This document shows, piece after piece, positions 1-7,434 of a DNA stretch of 64,000 nucleotides. The translations under genes were made by a program, and so were the position numbers. This DNA is from DASRIA01 sp963724065 (lineage in GTDB: Bacteria; Actinomycetota; Thermoleophilia; Solirubrobacterales; JBBDJG01): NCBI GenBank assembly GCA_963724065.1, contig CAVRTB010000005.1, forward strand, positions 372,001 to 436,000, given 5' to 3'. Below the pieces are notes generated by a model. The model was not told the DNA's origin, made no database searches, and saw nothing but the letters and a program-made list of their open reading frames with translations. Every line of letters starts with the position of its first letter. The stretch's first letter is position 1.

Positions 1-389
1 ACCATGTGCGTGCCCAGCTCCCTGATCGGCTCGTCCAGGTGCACCTTGCGATGGTCGAGACGCAGACCGCGCGCCTGCTGGATCGCGTCCACGATCTCCT
101 TCGCCGTGACGGAGCCGAACAGCTTGCCGTCATCGCCGGCGCGATGCGAGATCGTCAACACGGTCTTGGCCAGCAGCGCGGCGGTCTCCTGCGAGCGTTG
201 CTCCAGCTCGCGGGCCGCCGTCTCGACCCGCTCGCGCTCACGCAGGGCGGCCGCGACGGACGCATCCGTCGCGACTTGCGCGAGCCGCTTGGGGGCCAGG
301 TAGTTGCGCAGGTAGCCGGGCGAGACGTCGACAACGGAGCCGGCCTCGCCGAGGCCCTCCACGTCCTTCAGGAGGATCGCCTGGGCCAC
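1..389 (-). CDS. rplI: 50S ribosomal protein L9 (3' end outside window)
   Basis: Large-subunit protein that binds 23S rRNA near the L1 stalk. The protein begins MAQAILLKDVEGLGEAGSVV and continues with VSPGYLRNYLAPKRLA, the L9 N-terminal rRNA-binding signature (the GYxRNYLxP motif). A charged helix rich in Glu and Arg follows, and then a C-terminal domain containing KLFGSVTAKEI. About 129 codons are visible; the last residues run off the left edge. The GTG start lies only six bases after the rpsR stop, so translation is probably coupled. It is the last visible gene of the S6-SSB-S18-L9 cluster, the common bacterial order. Confidence 0.95.
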   Translation of the reverse strand, partial: MAQAILLKDVEGLGEAGSVVDVSPGYLRNYLAPKRLAQVATDASVAAALRERERVETAARELEQRSQETAALLAKTVLTISHRAGDDGKLFGSVTAKEIVDAIQQARGLRLDHRKVHLDEPIRELGTHM

Positions 390-395
390 GTCGGC

Positions 396-656
396 CTACC
401 GTTCGCTGACGTACGGAAGCAGCGCCAGCTCACGGGCGCGCTTGACGGCCTGCGCGAGCTGGTTCTGGTGGCGCCGGCAGGCGCCCGTGATCCGCCGCGA
501 ACGGATCTTGCCCTTGTCGGACAGATAGCGGCGCAGGGACTGGAAGTCCTTGTAGTCGATCTGCTCCACCTTGTCGCGGCAGAACGCGCAGCTCTTCCGG
601 CGTCCGGAGGAGAACGTCTGCTTCGTCGTCGGGCGTTTGTTGTTGCGCTTCGCCAC
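396..656 (-). CDS. rpsR: 30S ribosomal protein S18
   Basis: Small-subunit protein that pairs with S6 on the platform of the 30S particle. The 86-residue product has a basic N-terminus, CAFCRDKVEQIDYKD (a Cys-x2-Cys pair at about residues 23-26, as in the zinc-type S18 forms), and the conserved segment GKIRSRRITGACRRHQNQLA. Length and motif order are those of a full S18. It lies between ssb and rplI on the same strand and presumably shares the rpsF transcript. Confidence 0.97.
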   Translation of the reverse strand: MAKRNNKRPTTKQTFSSGRRKSCAFCRDKVEQIDYKDFQSLRRYLSDKGKIRSRRITGACRRHQNQLAQAVKRARELALLPYVSER

Positions 657-706
657 TTTGCGTCACCTATTCGTTTCGAGCCGAGCCTCGCAACCCGGCG
701 CCCACA

Positions 707-1159
707 TCAGAACGGGATGTCGTCGTCCGCGCCGCCACCACCACTCGCCACTCCGGAAGGCTGGAAATCCGAGGTGTCGGCAGGGAGGTCGGACTCGACC
801 GCACCGTTGCTCTGGGGCGCATCGCGAGAACCCAGGAACTGCACCGAGTCGGCAATGATATCCACCGTCTGCCGCTTGGCGCCTTCCTTGTCCTCCCACT
901 CGCGCCAGTTGAGGCGCCCATCGACCGCCACGGGGCGGCCCTTCGCGAGGTATTGGGCGCAGTTTTCGCCCTGCGAGCCCCACACGGTCACGTCGAAGTA
1001 GTTGGGCTTGTCGACCCAGTTGCCCGAGTCGTCCTTGCGCCGGCTGTTGACCGCCACCCGCAGGCTGCACACGGAGGTGCCGCCGGAAGTGGAGCGCAGC
1101 TCAGGGTCGCGCGTCAGGTTTCCCGTAATGACGACCCGGTTGATGTTCGTTGCTGCCAT
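707..1159 (-). CDS. ssb: single-stranded DNA-binding protein
   Basis: Tetrameric OB-fold protein that coats ssDNA during replication and repair. The ATG at 1159 gives a 150-residue protein starting MAATNINRVVITGNLTRDPE; an AGGAGA ribosome-binding site lies about six bases upstream, which decides this start over an in-frame TTG at 1249. The OB fold covers roughly residues 5-110 (NYFDVTVWGSQGENCAQYL, DGRLNWREWED). A Gly-rich linker leads to the acidic tip DDDIPF, the canonical C-terminal peptide that recruits SSB partner proteins. It sits between rpsF and rpsR as in many bacteria. Confidence 0.96.
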   Translation of the reverse strand: MAATNINRVVITGNLTRDPELRSTSGGTSVCSLRVAVNSRRKDDSGNWVDKPNYFDVTVWGSQGENCAQYLAKGRPVAVDGRLNWREWEDKEGAKRQTVDIIADSVQFLGSRDAPQSNGAVESDLPADTSDFQPSGVASGGGGADDDIPF

Positions 1160-1273
1160 CGTCGTTCTCCTCTCTAAGCCAAGATTGCATGACAGTGTAA
1201 GTCGCGGCACGGCGATACTCGCTCCCCCGAGGAGCGAAAAAACCCGCAAACTAGAGGTTGGCCTCGTGGAGCG

Positions 1274-1966
1274 CTAGCCGGCGGGCTGCTCGCCCGCGGG
1301 GGCCGGCTCCGCAGCGGCGGCTGCCGGTTCAGCGGGCGCTTCGGCCTTCTCGACCGGCGCCTCTGGTGGTGCCTCCGGTGCTGCCTCGGCCGTGGCCTCG
1401 GCAGGCGCCTGAACCGGCTCCTCGGCCGTGGCCTCGGCAGGCGCCTGAACCGGCTCCTCGGGCGCGGCCGGCGATTCGGGGGTTGCTACCGCCTGCTCGG
1501 CCGGGGCCGCGCTGGGGCCGTCCGAGCGTTGCTCGGAGCCGCCCCGGCCACCGCGATCGCCGCGATCTCCCCTGTCTCCCCGATCGTCACGCCCTCGCCC
1601 GCGGCCGCCCTCGCTGCGGCCGCTCTCGAACGAGGTCTGCGGCGGCGCCGGCGGGGTCTCCTCGGGCGCCTTGCCCGGGAGCCGGATCGTGCGGAAGCGC
1701 AGCACTGCGTCGTCGATCGAGAGGCTGCGGCCGAGGCTGTTCAGCACGTCGGGCGCGGCCTCGAACTGGAAGAGGTGGTACTGCGCCTCGGTGCGGTGGT
1801 CGATCTCGTACGCGAGCCGCCGCATGCCCCAGTCTGCGTCGCCGTTGAGCGTCGCATCGCCGGACTGAATCTGCCCGCGGATCTGCTCGACCAGCTCGGT
1901 GCGCCGTTCCTCCGGAGCCTCCGGGTCGAGTAGGACCATCAGGTCATAGCTGGCATTCATGGTCAT
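1274..1966 (-). CDS. rpsF: 30S ribosomal protein S6 with long C-terminal low-complexity tail
   Basis: S6 binds S18 and the central domain of 16S rRNA. Residues 1-100 are a normal S6 ferredoxin-like fold (YDLMVLLDPEA, WGMRRLAYEIDHRTEAQYHLF, LRFRTIRLP). The remaining ~130 residues are unusual: a basic Arg/Gly/Asp tract with repeated DRG units, then a Pro/Ala/Glu-rich tail. The protein is 230 residues against about 95-140 for most S6. The tail contains a 12-residue tandem duplication from a 36-bp DNA repeat at 1384-1455. Start ambiguity: ATG at 1966 or 1960; no clear ribosome-binding site before either. First gene of the S6-SSB-S18-L9 cluster. Confidence 0.93.
   Translation of the reverse strand: MTMNASYDLMVLLDPEAPEERRTELVEQIRGQIQSGDATLNGDADWGMRRLAYEIDHRTEAQYHLFQFEAAPDVLNSLGRSLSIDDAVLRFRTIRLPGKAPEETPPAPPQTSFESGRSEGGRGRGRDDRGDRGDRGDRGGRGGSEQRSDGPSAAPAEQAVATPESPAAPEEPVQAPAEATAEEPVQAPAEATAEAAPEAPPEAPVEKAEAPAEPAAAAAEPAPAGEQPAG
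1384..1455. repeat. 36-bp tandem duplication inside rpsF
   Basis: Two adjacent copies with a 36-base period (1384-1419 and 1420-1455), followed by the beginning of a diverged third unit. Being a multiple of three, it adds a 12-residue EEPVQAPAEATA unit to the S6 tail without changing frame. Confidence 0.85.
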
Positions 1967-2045
1967 GAGCAGGAGAAAACAGGCCGTCGGTCGGCGGCGG
2001 CGGACTATAGCAGCGAAAACCTGACGCCAACTGGCTTAGGAAGGG
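1967..2045. promoter_or_regulatory. divergent upstream region of rpsF and the 2046 gene
   Basis: Short AT-richer gap between the minus-strand ribosomal cluster and a plus-strand small gene. It must contain the promoter of the rpsF operon. I see no clear -35/-10 pair and no S6-S18 binding leader that I can support. Confidence 0.3.
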
Positions 2046-2393
2046 GTGGAACGCCGCTCGCTGACCACCAGGATCCGGTGGGGGAACGTCGCGCGATGCG
2101 TCTTCGTACTGGCGGTCGTCGCGCTGCTCGCCTGGGAGTTCCCCGTCCCTCGCACCCCGCCGCCGCTGCCGCCCGACGTGGGGGTCTCGGGAGCTCCGAC
2201 CCAGCCCGTGCCTCGGATTCAAACGCCCGCGACGAGAGCCGTGCGGCGCCCGGCACAGCGCAACAGAGTCGAGAGTCGGGACGGGAGCAAGCACACCCAT
2301 CCGACGGCGCCCGTCCCGCCCGCGCCCGTCCCGCCCGCACCCGTCCCGACTCCGCCACAACCGCCTGCGCCCGGAGAAGAGTTCGGCCCTTAG
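2046..2393 (+). CDS. small proline-rich membrane-anchored protein, function unknown
   Basis: A 115-residue open frame with a GTG start preceded by TAGGAAG. Residues 1-14 are basic, residues 15-33 (VARCVFVLAVVALLAWEF) form one hydrophobic helix, and the rest is a Pro/Arg-rich extracytoplasmic tail with repeated PVPPAPVPPAP near the end. This looks like a type II membrane anchor or uncleaved signal followed by a disordered segment. No family is recognised. The tail is compositionally simple, so the frame could be fortuitous, but the helix and start site favour a gene. Confidence 0.45.
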   Translation: MERRSLTTRIRWGNVARCVFVLAVVALLAWEFPVPRTPPPLPPDVGVSGAPTQPVPRIQTPATRAVRRPAQRNRVESRDGSKHTHPTAPVPPAPVPPAPVPTPPQPPAPGEEFGP

Positions 2394-2547
2394 CTGCGTC
2401 GGCCTTCGGTCAGGGCAGAGGCAGATTGGTGCCGTAGGTGACGCGTGCGTCCCATCGTTGTATGCGTCCCCGAAGGTGGGGTGGAGCACGTTGTAGATGG
2501 AGCTGCGGAGCGATCGCTCGAGGCCTCCGCCCGAAGCGCCAGCACAC

Positions 2548-2740
2548 GTGACATCTCGCCGCCGCCTGCTGGCCGCAGCCGCCGCCGCAGCGGGCGGGAT
2601 CGGGCTCAGCGGACTGATTGATGCAGCCGGGTGCCGCCGATGCCGCCCACAATCCGCCCACCGCATTCGATGGGTTCGACGGCTCGTTGCCCAGCGTTCC
2701 CCTTGCGATCCAAGGGTCGCGACTTGTAGGAGCCTGCTAG
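2548..2740 (+). pseudogene. remnant of a Tat-like secreted protein
   Basis: From the GTG at 2548 the frame reads VTSRRRLLAAAAAAAGGIG and on to LSGLIDAAG, a strong signal-peptide pattern with three arginines before a hydrophobic core, as in twin-arginine signals. Around 2630 the frame must slip by one base to continue AADAAHNPPTAFDGFDG and then SLPSVPLAIQGSRLVGAC before a TAG at 2738. Only ~60 residues remain, so this is probably the decayed 5' end of a larger exported protein. Whether the single-base shift is real or a sequence error cannot be told here. Confidence 0.4.
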
Positions 2741-2758
2741 GCGGCGATCACGCTCCGG

Positions 2759-2782
2759 CTTTCCCCGATGCCCGGGGGAAAG
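2759..2782. terminator. stem-loop, possible terminator of the remnant
   Basis: CTTTCCCC (2759-2766) pairs perfectly with GGGGAAAG (2775-2782) across an 8-base loop. No clear T-tract follows on either strand, so termination is only a guess. Confidence 0.3.
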
Positions 2783-2945
2783 TCCGTTCGAGACAATAAG
2801 GTGACTGGTTGTCGCCGGCGGAACCGGGCGGAACGACGATGACTGGCCCTGCCAGGAGTAGCGCCGCATGCATTGCTGGTTTTCTTGATGGATTGGATGA
2901 CACGTATGGATCCGGGCACCGCCCGGCCCGGGGTCTGACTCGATC

Positions 2946-4589
2946 GTGTGGGTCCTCGGCCTGAACACGATCCCCCTGGGTTTCCACGATGCCGCTGCCT
3001 GCCTCGTGAACGAGCACGGCGAGATCGCCGGATTCGTCGAGGAGGAGCGCCTCACGCGAAGCAAGCACGCGATCCGCCAGCGGCCCGTCAACGCGGCCAA
3101 GTTCTGCATCGATCAAGCAGGCATCGACCCCCGTGAGATAGACGTGGTTGCGATCGGTTGGGACGTGCCGTACGCCTCCCGAGAATGGAAGAACATCAGG
3201 TGGCGCTTCGAGGAGATCCCGAGGTGGCTGAACCAGTCGTTGGGGTGGAACCGTACGTGGAAGGACCTTCCCGACCTCGTATTCGTCCCACACCACCTCG
3301 CGCACGCAACGACCAGCTTTCATGCGTCCGGATGGGACAAAGCCGCGGCACTGGTTGTCGACGGCAGCGGGGAGGTCGAGAGCACGTCCATCTTTTCGTG
3401 CGCATCGGGTGCCAGATTGCTGAGGAAGCGAGTTTGGCCGCGGTCCCACTCACTCGGCTGGTTATACGACTCGGTTTCGCAATTTCTGGGATTCGGCTTC
3501 TTGGAGGCGGGCAAGACGATGGGTCTCGCGGCCTACGGTCGGGCCCGCAACCTCGAGCCGTGGCCGTTGATGACCGAGGACGATGATGGTCTGCGGCCGC
3601 CGTTCCCGATACCGGACCGCTACCACTACGCCAAGATCGTCGGATGCTGGGCGGAGGTGCTCGAGCGGCTGGCGAATGGCCGAAGCGTCACCGCCGCCCC
3701 ACGCGATGTCGACCGCGACGAGACGGCGGTGCTTGCCGCATGGAGCGTGCAGGCGACAGTCGAGACGCGCTTCCGCCGTCTGGTCGACCTTGCCCGCGAG
3801 CTGACCGGCGAGCAGCGCGTCTGCCTGTCGGGCGGCGTCGCGCTCAACTGTGCCGCGAACGGGCTGCTCGACGAGCCGATCTACGCGCCGCCGATCCCGC
3901 ACGATGCGGGGATCGCGCTCGGAGCCGCCTGGCACGTCGCACCCCCACGCAGCTCGCAAACGCTCGATCCCTTCCTCGGGCCCGACGTCTCCGCGGACAT
4001 GCCAGGAGCGGACGACCGCGACGGGCTGATCGTCGCGCCGGTCGACATCGACCGCATCTGCGAGGCGCTCGATGCCGGCCGGATCGGAGCCGTCGCAGAG
4101 GGTCGCGCGGAGGTGGGTCCGCGCGCGCTCTGCCGCCGGTCGATCATCGCGTCGCCTGCCGACCCGGCGATGAAGGACCGGGTCAACGCCATCAAGGATC
4201 GCGAGCCCTGGCGGCCGTTCGGCCCCGTCGGACTTCGCGGACGTTCCTCCGCGCTCTGGGAGGAACGCGAGCACTTGACGCGCTACATGATCGGCGGGGT
4301 GCAGGTCTCCGAGGAGGGCCACGCGGCAATCCCCGCGGCAATCCACGTCGATGGCACCGCGCGGCCGCAGGTGCTCGAGGACGACGCCGACGGGACCGTT
4401 GCGGACGTGCTTCGGCGCCGCGGGGACAACGGCGCGCTGATCAACACCTCCTTCAACCTCCGCGGACAGCCAATCGTGAACTCGGGCAGGGATGCGCTCG
4501 ATGCCTTCCGCGCGATGGACCTCGATTTCATGGTGCTCGACGGCGAGCTGTATGCGAAGGACGCTGATTGGTGGCGGCCTGTGACCTAG
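2946..4589 (+). CDS. NodU/CmcH/TobZ-family O-carbamoyltransferase
   Basis: These enzymes activate carbamoyl phosphate with ATP and transfer the carbamoyl group to a hydroxyl of a sugar or antibiotic. The 547-residue product has the ASKHA-like N-terminal domain (VLGLNTIPLGFHDAAACLV), the metal/ATP motif HHLAHATTSFHASGW near residue 120, VVDGSGE, and EAGKTMGLAAYGR. The C-terminal YrdC-like carbamoylation domain has EVGPRALCRRSIIASP, EPWRPFGP and NTSFNLRGQPIVN. Length is as expected. GTG start at 2946, no obvious ribosome-binding site. Its stop overlaps the otsA stop (shared CTAG), so it is convergent with trehalose genes; its acceptor is unknown, and no biosynthetic cluster surrounds it. Confidence 0.88.
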   Translation: MWVLGLNTIPLGFHDAAACLVNEHGEIAGFVEEERLTRSKHAIRQRPVNAAKFCIDQAGIDPREIDVVAIGWDVPYASREWKNIRWRFEEIPRWLNQSLGWNRTWKDLPDLVFVPHHLAHATTSFHASGWDKAAALVVDGSGEVESTSIFSCASGARLLRKRVWPRSHSLGWLYDSVSQFLGFGFLEAGKTMGLAAYGRARNLEPWPLMTEDDDGLRPPFPIPDRYHYAKIVGCWAEVLERLANGRSVTAAPRDVDRDETAVLAAWSVQATVETRFRRLVDLARELTGEQRVCLSGGVALNCAANGLLDEPIYAPPIPHDAGIALGAAWHVAPPRSSQTLDPFLGPDVSADMPGADDRDGLIVAPVDIDRICEALDAGRIGAVAEGRAEVGPRALCRRSIIASPADPAMKDRVNAIKDREPWRPFGPVGLRGRSSALWEEREHLTRYMIGGVQVSEEGHAAIPAAIHVDGTARPQVLEDDADGTVADVLRRRGDNGALINTSFNLRGQPIVNSGRDALDAFRAMDLDFMVLDGELYAKDADWWRPVT

Positions 4590-6064
4590 GCGTTGGTCGC
4601 GGCCGCCTTCTTTTCGTGGATGTCGTGGAGCTGGTCGTCGATCCAGTCGACGGGCGTCCGCGACTCGATGATGTGGCGCAGGAGGCGCATGCGGCGCTGA
4701 CGCTCCTCGGCCGTTGCGGTGAGCGCCCGGTACATGGCATCGGCCTGGTCCTGCACGTCGAAGGGATTGACCGAGAGCGCGCACGCCCCGAGCTCCTCGT
4801 GGGCACCCGTGTTCTCCGACAGGATCATCATCCCGTCGCGCGTGTTGACGAGCGGGCCCTCCTTGGAGACGAGGTTCATGCCGTCCCACATCGCGTTCAC
4901 GAGGAGCAGGTCGAAGTGCTTGTAGAGGGCGACGGCCTCCTCGAAGTCGTCGCGCAGGCGCAGGTCGATGGGCATCCAGTCCGTGGTCCCGTGACGGTGG
5001 TTGATGACCGCCACGAGCGCCTCGATCTTCTCGAGGTACTCGACGTACTCGGGAATGTCCTGGCGTGAGGGCTGGAGGTGGGCGATGAAGGTGACCTGCT
5101 CGCGAAAGCGCGGGTGCTGCTCTAGGAAGATGTCGAAAGCGGTGAATCCGCGCAGCACGTTCTTGGAGAGGTCCGCCCGGTCGACGCGCAGGATCAGGTG
5201 CTTGCGCCGGCGGCGCAGGATCTCGACCTCGTGCTGGGCCACGCCGGGACTCGAGGCGGCCTCGGCAAACGACTCGCGGTCGATCGCCAGCGGGTAGGGG
5301 CGCACCCAGGTCTCGTGGCCGTCCGGGGAGATCACGGCGCCTCGCTTGAAGTCCGTGCGCAGGTCCATGAGCTCGCGGCAGCATTGGAGGAAGTTGTTGC
5401 AGTACGAGCGGGTGTGAAAGCCGATGATGTCGTTCGAGAGCAGCCCCTCGAAGATCTCGCGGCGAACGTCCGCGGGCAGCACCCGCCACGCGTCCGGGGC
5501 GGTCCAGGGGATGTGCACGAAGTGGTGCAGGAACGCGTCGGGGCGCTCTCGCCGGATCAGGGCCGGCGCCGTGTAGAGGTGATAGTCGTGGACCATCACG
5601 AGCGGCTCCTCGGTGTCCTCGATCGCCTCGAGCGCGGCGCGCGCGAGGTCCTCGTTCACGCGCTTGTAGCCGGAGGTCCATGCCTCGCGCTCGATCAGGC
5701 GGAAGTCCGGCACGTTCGAGAGGTCCCACAGGTAGTGCTGGATGAACCACAGCATCGGGTTCGCGATCACGTTGTAGAAGCTGTCGTAGGCGTTCGGGTC
5801 CGACGAGACCAGGCGGATGCGGTAGGTCATGCCGTCCATGTCGACCTCGAAGTCCTTGTCGCCGTGCGCGCGGCTGGCCTCGCCGTCCTCGTCGGTCATC
5901 GCGGACGCGATCCACAACGCGTCGCGGTGGCGCAGCAGCCCGGTGAGCGCGGTGACCAGCCCGCCTCCGCCCCGCCGGGGCACGAGCTCGCCCGAGGGAC
6001 CGCGCTCGAAAGTGGCCGGGCCGCGGTTGGAGAGCAGGACAAGCCGCCGCTCCGCGTCAGCCAC
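4586..6064 (-). CDS. otsA: GT20 alpha,alpha-trehalose-phosphate synthase
   Basis: Retaining GT-B glycosyltransferase that makes trehalose 6-phosphate from a nucleotide-glucose and glucose 6-phosphate. Visible features in the 492-residue product: SNRGP and the GGGGLVTAL donor loop at the N-terminus, NPMLWFIQHYLWDL, VHDYHLY, HHFVHIPW, GFHTRSYCNNFLQCC, VRPYPLAID, the RVDRADLSKN catalytic Arg/Lys pair, and NAMWDGMNLVSKEGPLVN followed by SENTGAHEELG for donor binding. NRGP and NAMWDGMN depart from the E. coli NRLP and LRDGMN, so a related GT20 acceptor is possible. GTG start 23 bases after treT; no C-terminal phosphatase domain and no otsB in the window. Confidence 0.85.
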   Translation of the reverse strand: MADAERRLVLLSNRGPATFERGPSGELVPRRGGGGLVTALTGLLRHRDALWIASAMTDEDGEASRAHGDKDFEVDMDGMTYRIRLVSSDPNAYDSFYNVIANPMLWFIQHYLWDLSNVPDFRLIEREAWTSGYKRVNEDLARAALEAIEDTEEPLVMVHDYHLYTAPALIRRERPDAFLHHFVHIPWTAPDAWRVLPADVRREIFEGLLSNDIIGFHTRSYCNNFLQCCRELMDLRTDFKRGAVISPDGHETWVRPYPLAIDRESFAEAASSPGVAQHEVEILRRRRKHLILRVDRADLSKNVLRGFTAFDIFLEQHPRFREQVTFIAHLQPSRQDIPEYVEYLEKIEALVAVINHRHGTTDWMPIDLRLRDDFEEAVALYKHFDLLLVNAMWDGMNLVSKEGPLVNTRDGMMILSENTGAHEELGACALSVNPFDVQDQADAMYRALTATAEERQRRMRLLRHIIESRTPVDWIDDQLHDIHEKKAAATNA

Positions 6065-6087
6065 CGGTGGCCCTCCTCAACCGGCCA

Positions 6088-7317
6088 TCAAGCCAGGTCG
6101 GTGAAGATCCGCAGCCAGTCCCGCAGCAGGCGCGGCATCAGGAAGTGCGTGCGGACGTACTCCTTGCCGGCCCGGCCGAGCCGCTTGCCGAGCTCCGGGT
6201 CGGAGAGCACCTCCAAGCAAGCCTCAGCGGCCTCTTCGGGATTGTTGACCAGATATCCGGTCTGGCTGTCCTGGATCTGAAGCGGAATGCCGCCCACGTT
6301 GCCGGCGATCGTCGGGCGCGCCTTCCAGAGCGCCTCGGACACGGTCAGGCCGAATCCCTCGCGGATCGACTTCTGCATCACGATGTCCGCCTGGGACTGG
6401 AACGCGTTGACCTCGATCGCTCCGACGTTGTTGAGGTTGTTGAGGATCTTGATGTCCTCGTCGCCCTTGGCGTGCTCGTGGGTCATCTGGAAGAAGTCCC
6501 AGCCCTCGGGGTCGTCGCTCGCCATCGAGCCGACCAGCGCGAGTTGGAGCCCGTCCACCTGCTCCTTCACCTGGCGGTAGCAGTCGATCACGCCGAGCGG
6601 GTCCTTCCAGGGGTCGAAGCGTGACACCTGGCAAAGCAGCGGGCGGTCGACGTCCACACCGAACTGGTCACAGACGAACGCCGCGTCCTCGGGCGACAGA
6701 GCCATGTTCTTCGGTGAGAGCGGGTCGATCGCCGGCGGGATGATCTCGACCTTGCCGTCGACACCCGGGGGGACGTAGTCCTGGAGGTGGAACACCTTGC
6801 AGTCGTAGGGCTCCACCATCGGGACCATCCTCTCCATGACGTCCATGTTGGGCGTCGAGAGATCGATGTGGCAGCGCCAGATCCACTTTCCCGGGTGACC
6901 GTTGTTGTAGCCGCGCATCGCGGCCGGCTGCGGGTCGTGGACGATGATGTAGTCGTAGTCGCCGTCCATCTCGGCGGCGTTCAGCTTGTTGTAGCGGTGG
7001 AAGATCTCCCAGTCCTCCTCGGTCAACCCCTGCGGGTTGCCCTGGAGGGCGTTGTGCATGAGCTTCGTGACGTTGAAGAACTCCTCGCGCCCGATGATGA
7101 TGTGCCAGTCGGCCTCGAGGCCCGCGTCGCGCATCAGCGGGACCAGCGCGTAGAGGATCTCGGAGACGCCCCCGCCCATCGCGGTCGCGGAGAGGTGGAG
7201 TACCCGCTTGCCCTTGAGGGGCTCGGCGAGCTGCTGGATCTCCTCCACCAGCGCACGGCCGATGAGGTGCCTGTAATCGCCTATGGCCTTGTGGCCAACG
7301 CTGACCGGTTGTAGCAA
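6088..7317 (-). CDS. treT: trehalose synthase (glycosyltransferring, TreT type, GT4)
   Basis: TreT joins ADP- or UDP-glucose directly to glucose, giving trehalose in one reversible step. The 409-residue product matches the family's length and carries the N-terminal GKRVLHLSATAMGGGVSEIL donor/acceptor loop, FHRYNKLNAAEM, IIVHDPQPAAM, WRCHIDLSTPN, PAIDPLSPKN, CQVSRFDPWKDPLGVID, and the C-terminal SIREGFGLTVSEALWKARP motif with its two conserved Glu, followed by GNVGGIPLQI. A TTG start at 7317 is preceded by AGAGGA at good distance. It is co-oriented with otsA (23 bp gap), so two alternative trehalose routes are side by side. Confidence 0.88.
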   Translation of the reverse strand: MLQPVSVGHKAIGDYRHLIGRALVEEIQQLAEPLKGKRVLHLSATAMGGGVSEILYALVPLMRDAGLEADWHIIIGREEFFNVTKLMHNALQGNPQGLTEEDWEIFHRYNKLNAAEMDGDYDYIIVHDPQPAAMRGYNNGHPGKWIWRCHIDLSTPNMDVMERMVPMVEPYDCKVFHLQDYVPPGVDGKVEIIPPAIDPLSPKNMALSPEDAAFVCDQFGVDVDRPLLCQVSRFDPWKDPLGVIDCYRQVKEQVDGLQLALVGSMASDDPEGWDFFQMTHEHAKGDEDIKILNNLNNVGAIEVNAFQSQADIVMQKSIREGFGLTVSEALWKARPTIAGNVGGIPLQIQDSQTGYLVNNPEEAAEACLEVLSDPELGKRLGRAGKEYVRTHFLMPRLLRDWLRIFTDLA

Positions 7318-7434
7318 GGGATCCTCTCGTGGGTCGGGGAAGGGAGCGTGGCCCGGAGGGGGCCCGGCGCCGGGATTATCACAGCACTAACGCACGTATT
7401 CGGGTGGAGATACCCGCTTGACGACTCTCGCAAC

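Larger units (their letters stand above)
2394..2945. other. 552-bp stretch without an intact gene
   Basis: Lies between the proline-rich protein and the carbamoyltransferase. It contains the remnant of a secreted protein at 2548-2740 and a perfect 8-bp stem-loop at 2759-2782. The last ~160 bases before 2946 should hold the carbamoyltransferase promoter, but I see no convincing elements. Confidence 0.4.

Noticed and set aside
2770..2790. GGGGGAAAGTCCG resembling the conserved GGAAAGTCC of RNase P RNA
   Set aside because: The surrounding ~400 bases lack the other conserved RNase P segments; the bases are part of a simple 8-bp stem-loop.
3462..5915. Very long minus-strand open frame antisense to the carbamoyltransferase and out of frame in otsA
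   Set aside because: Translation is Arg/Ala/Gly-rich shadow sequence without motifs; both overlapping genes have clear family signatures. Similar shadows opposite hemC/cobA-hemD (44125-46353) were rejected for the same reason.
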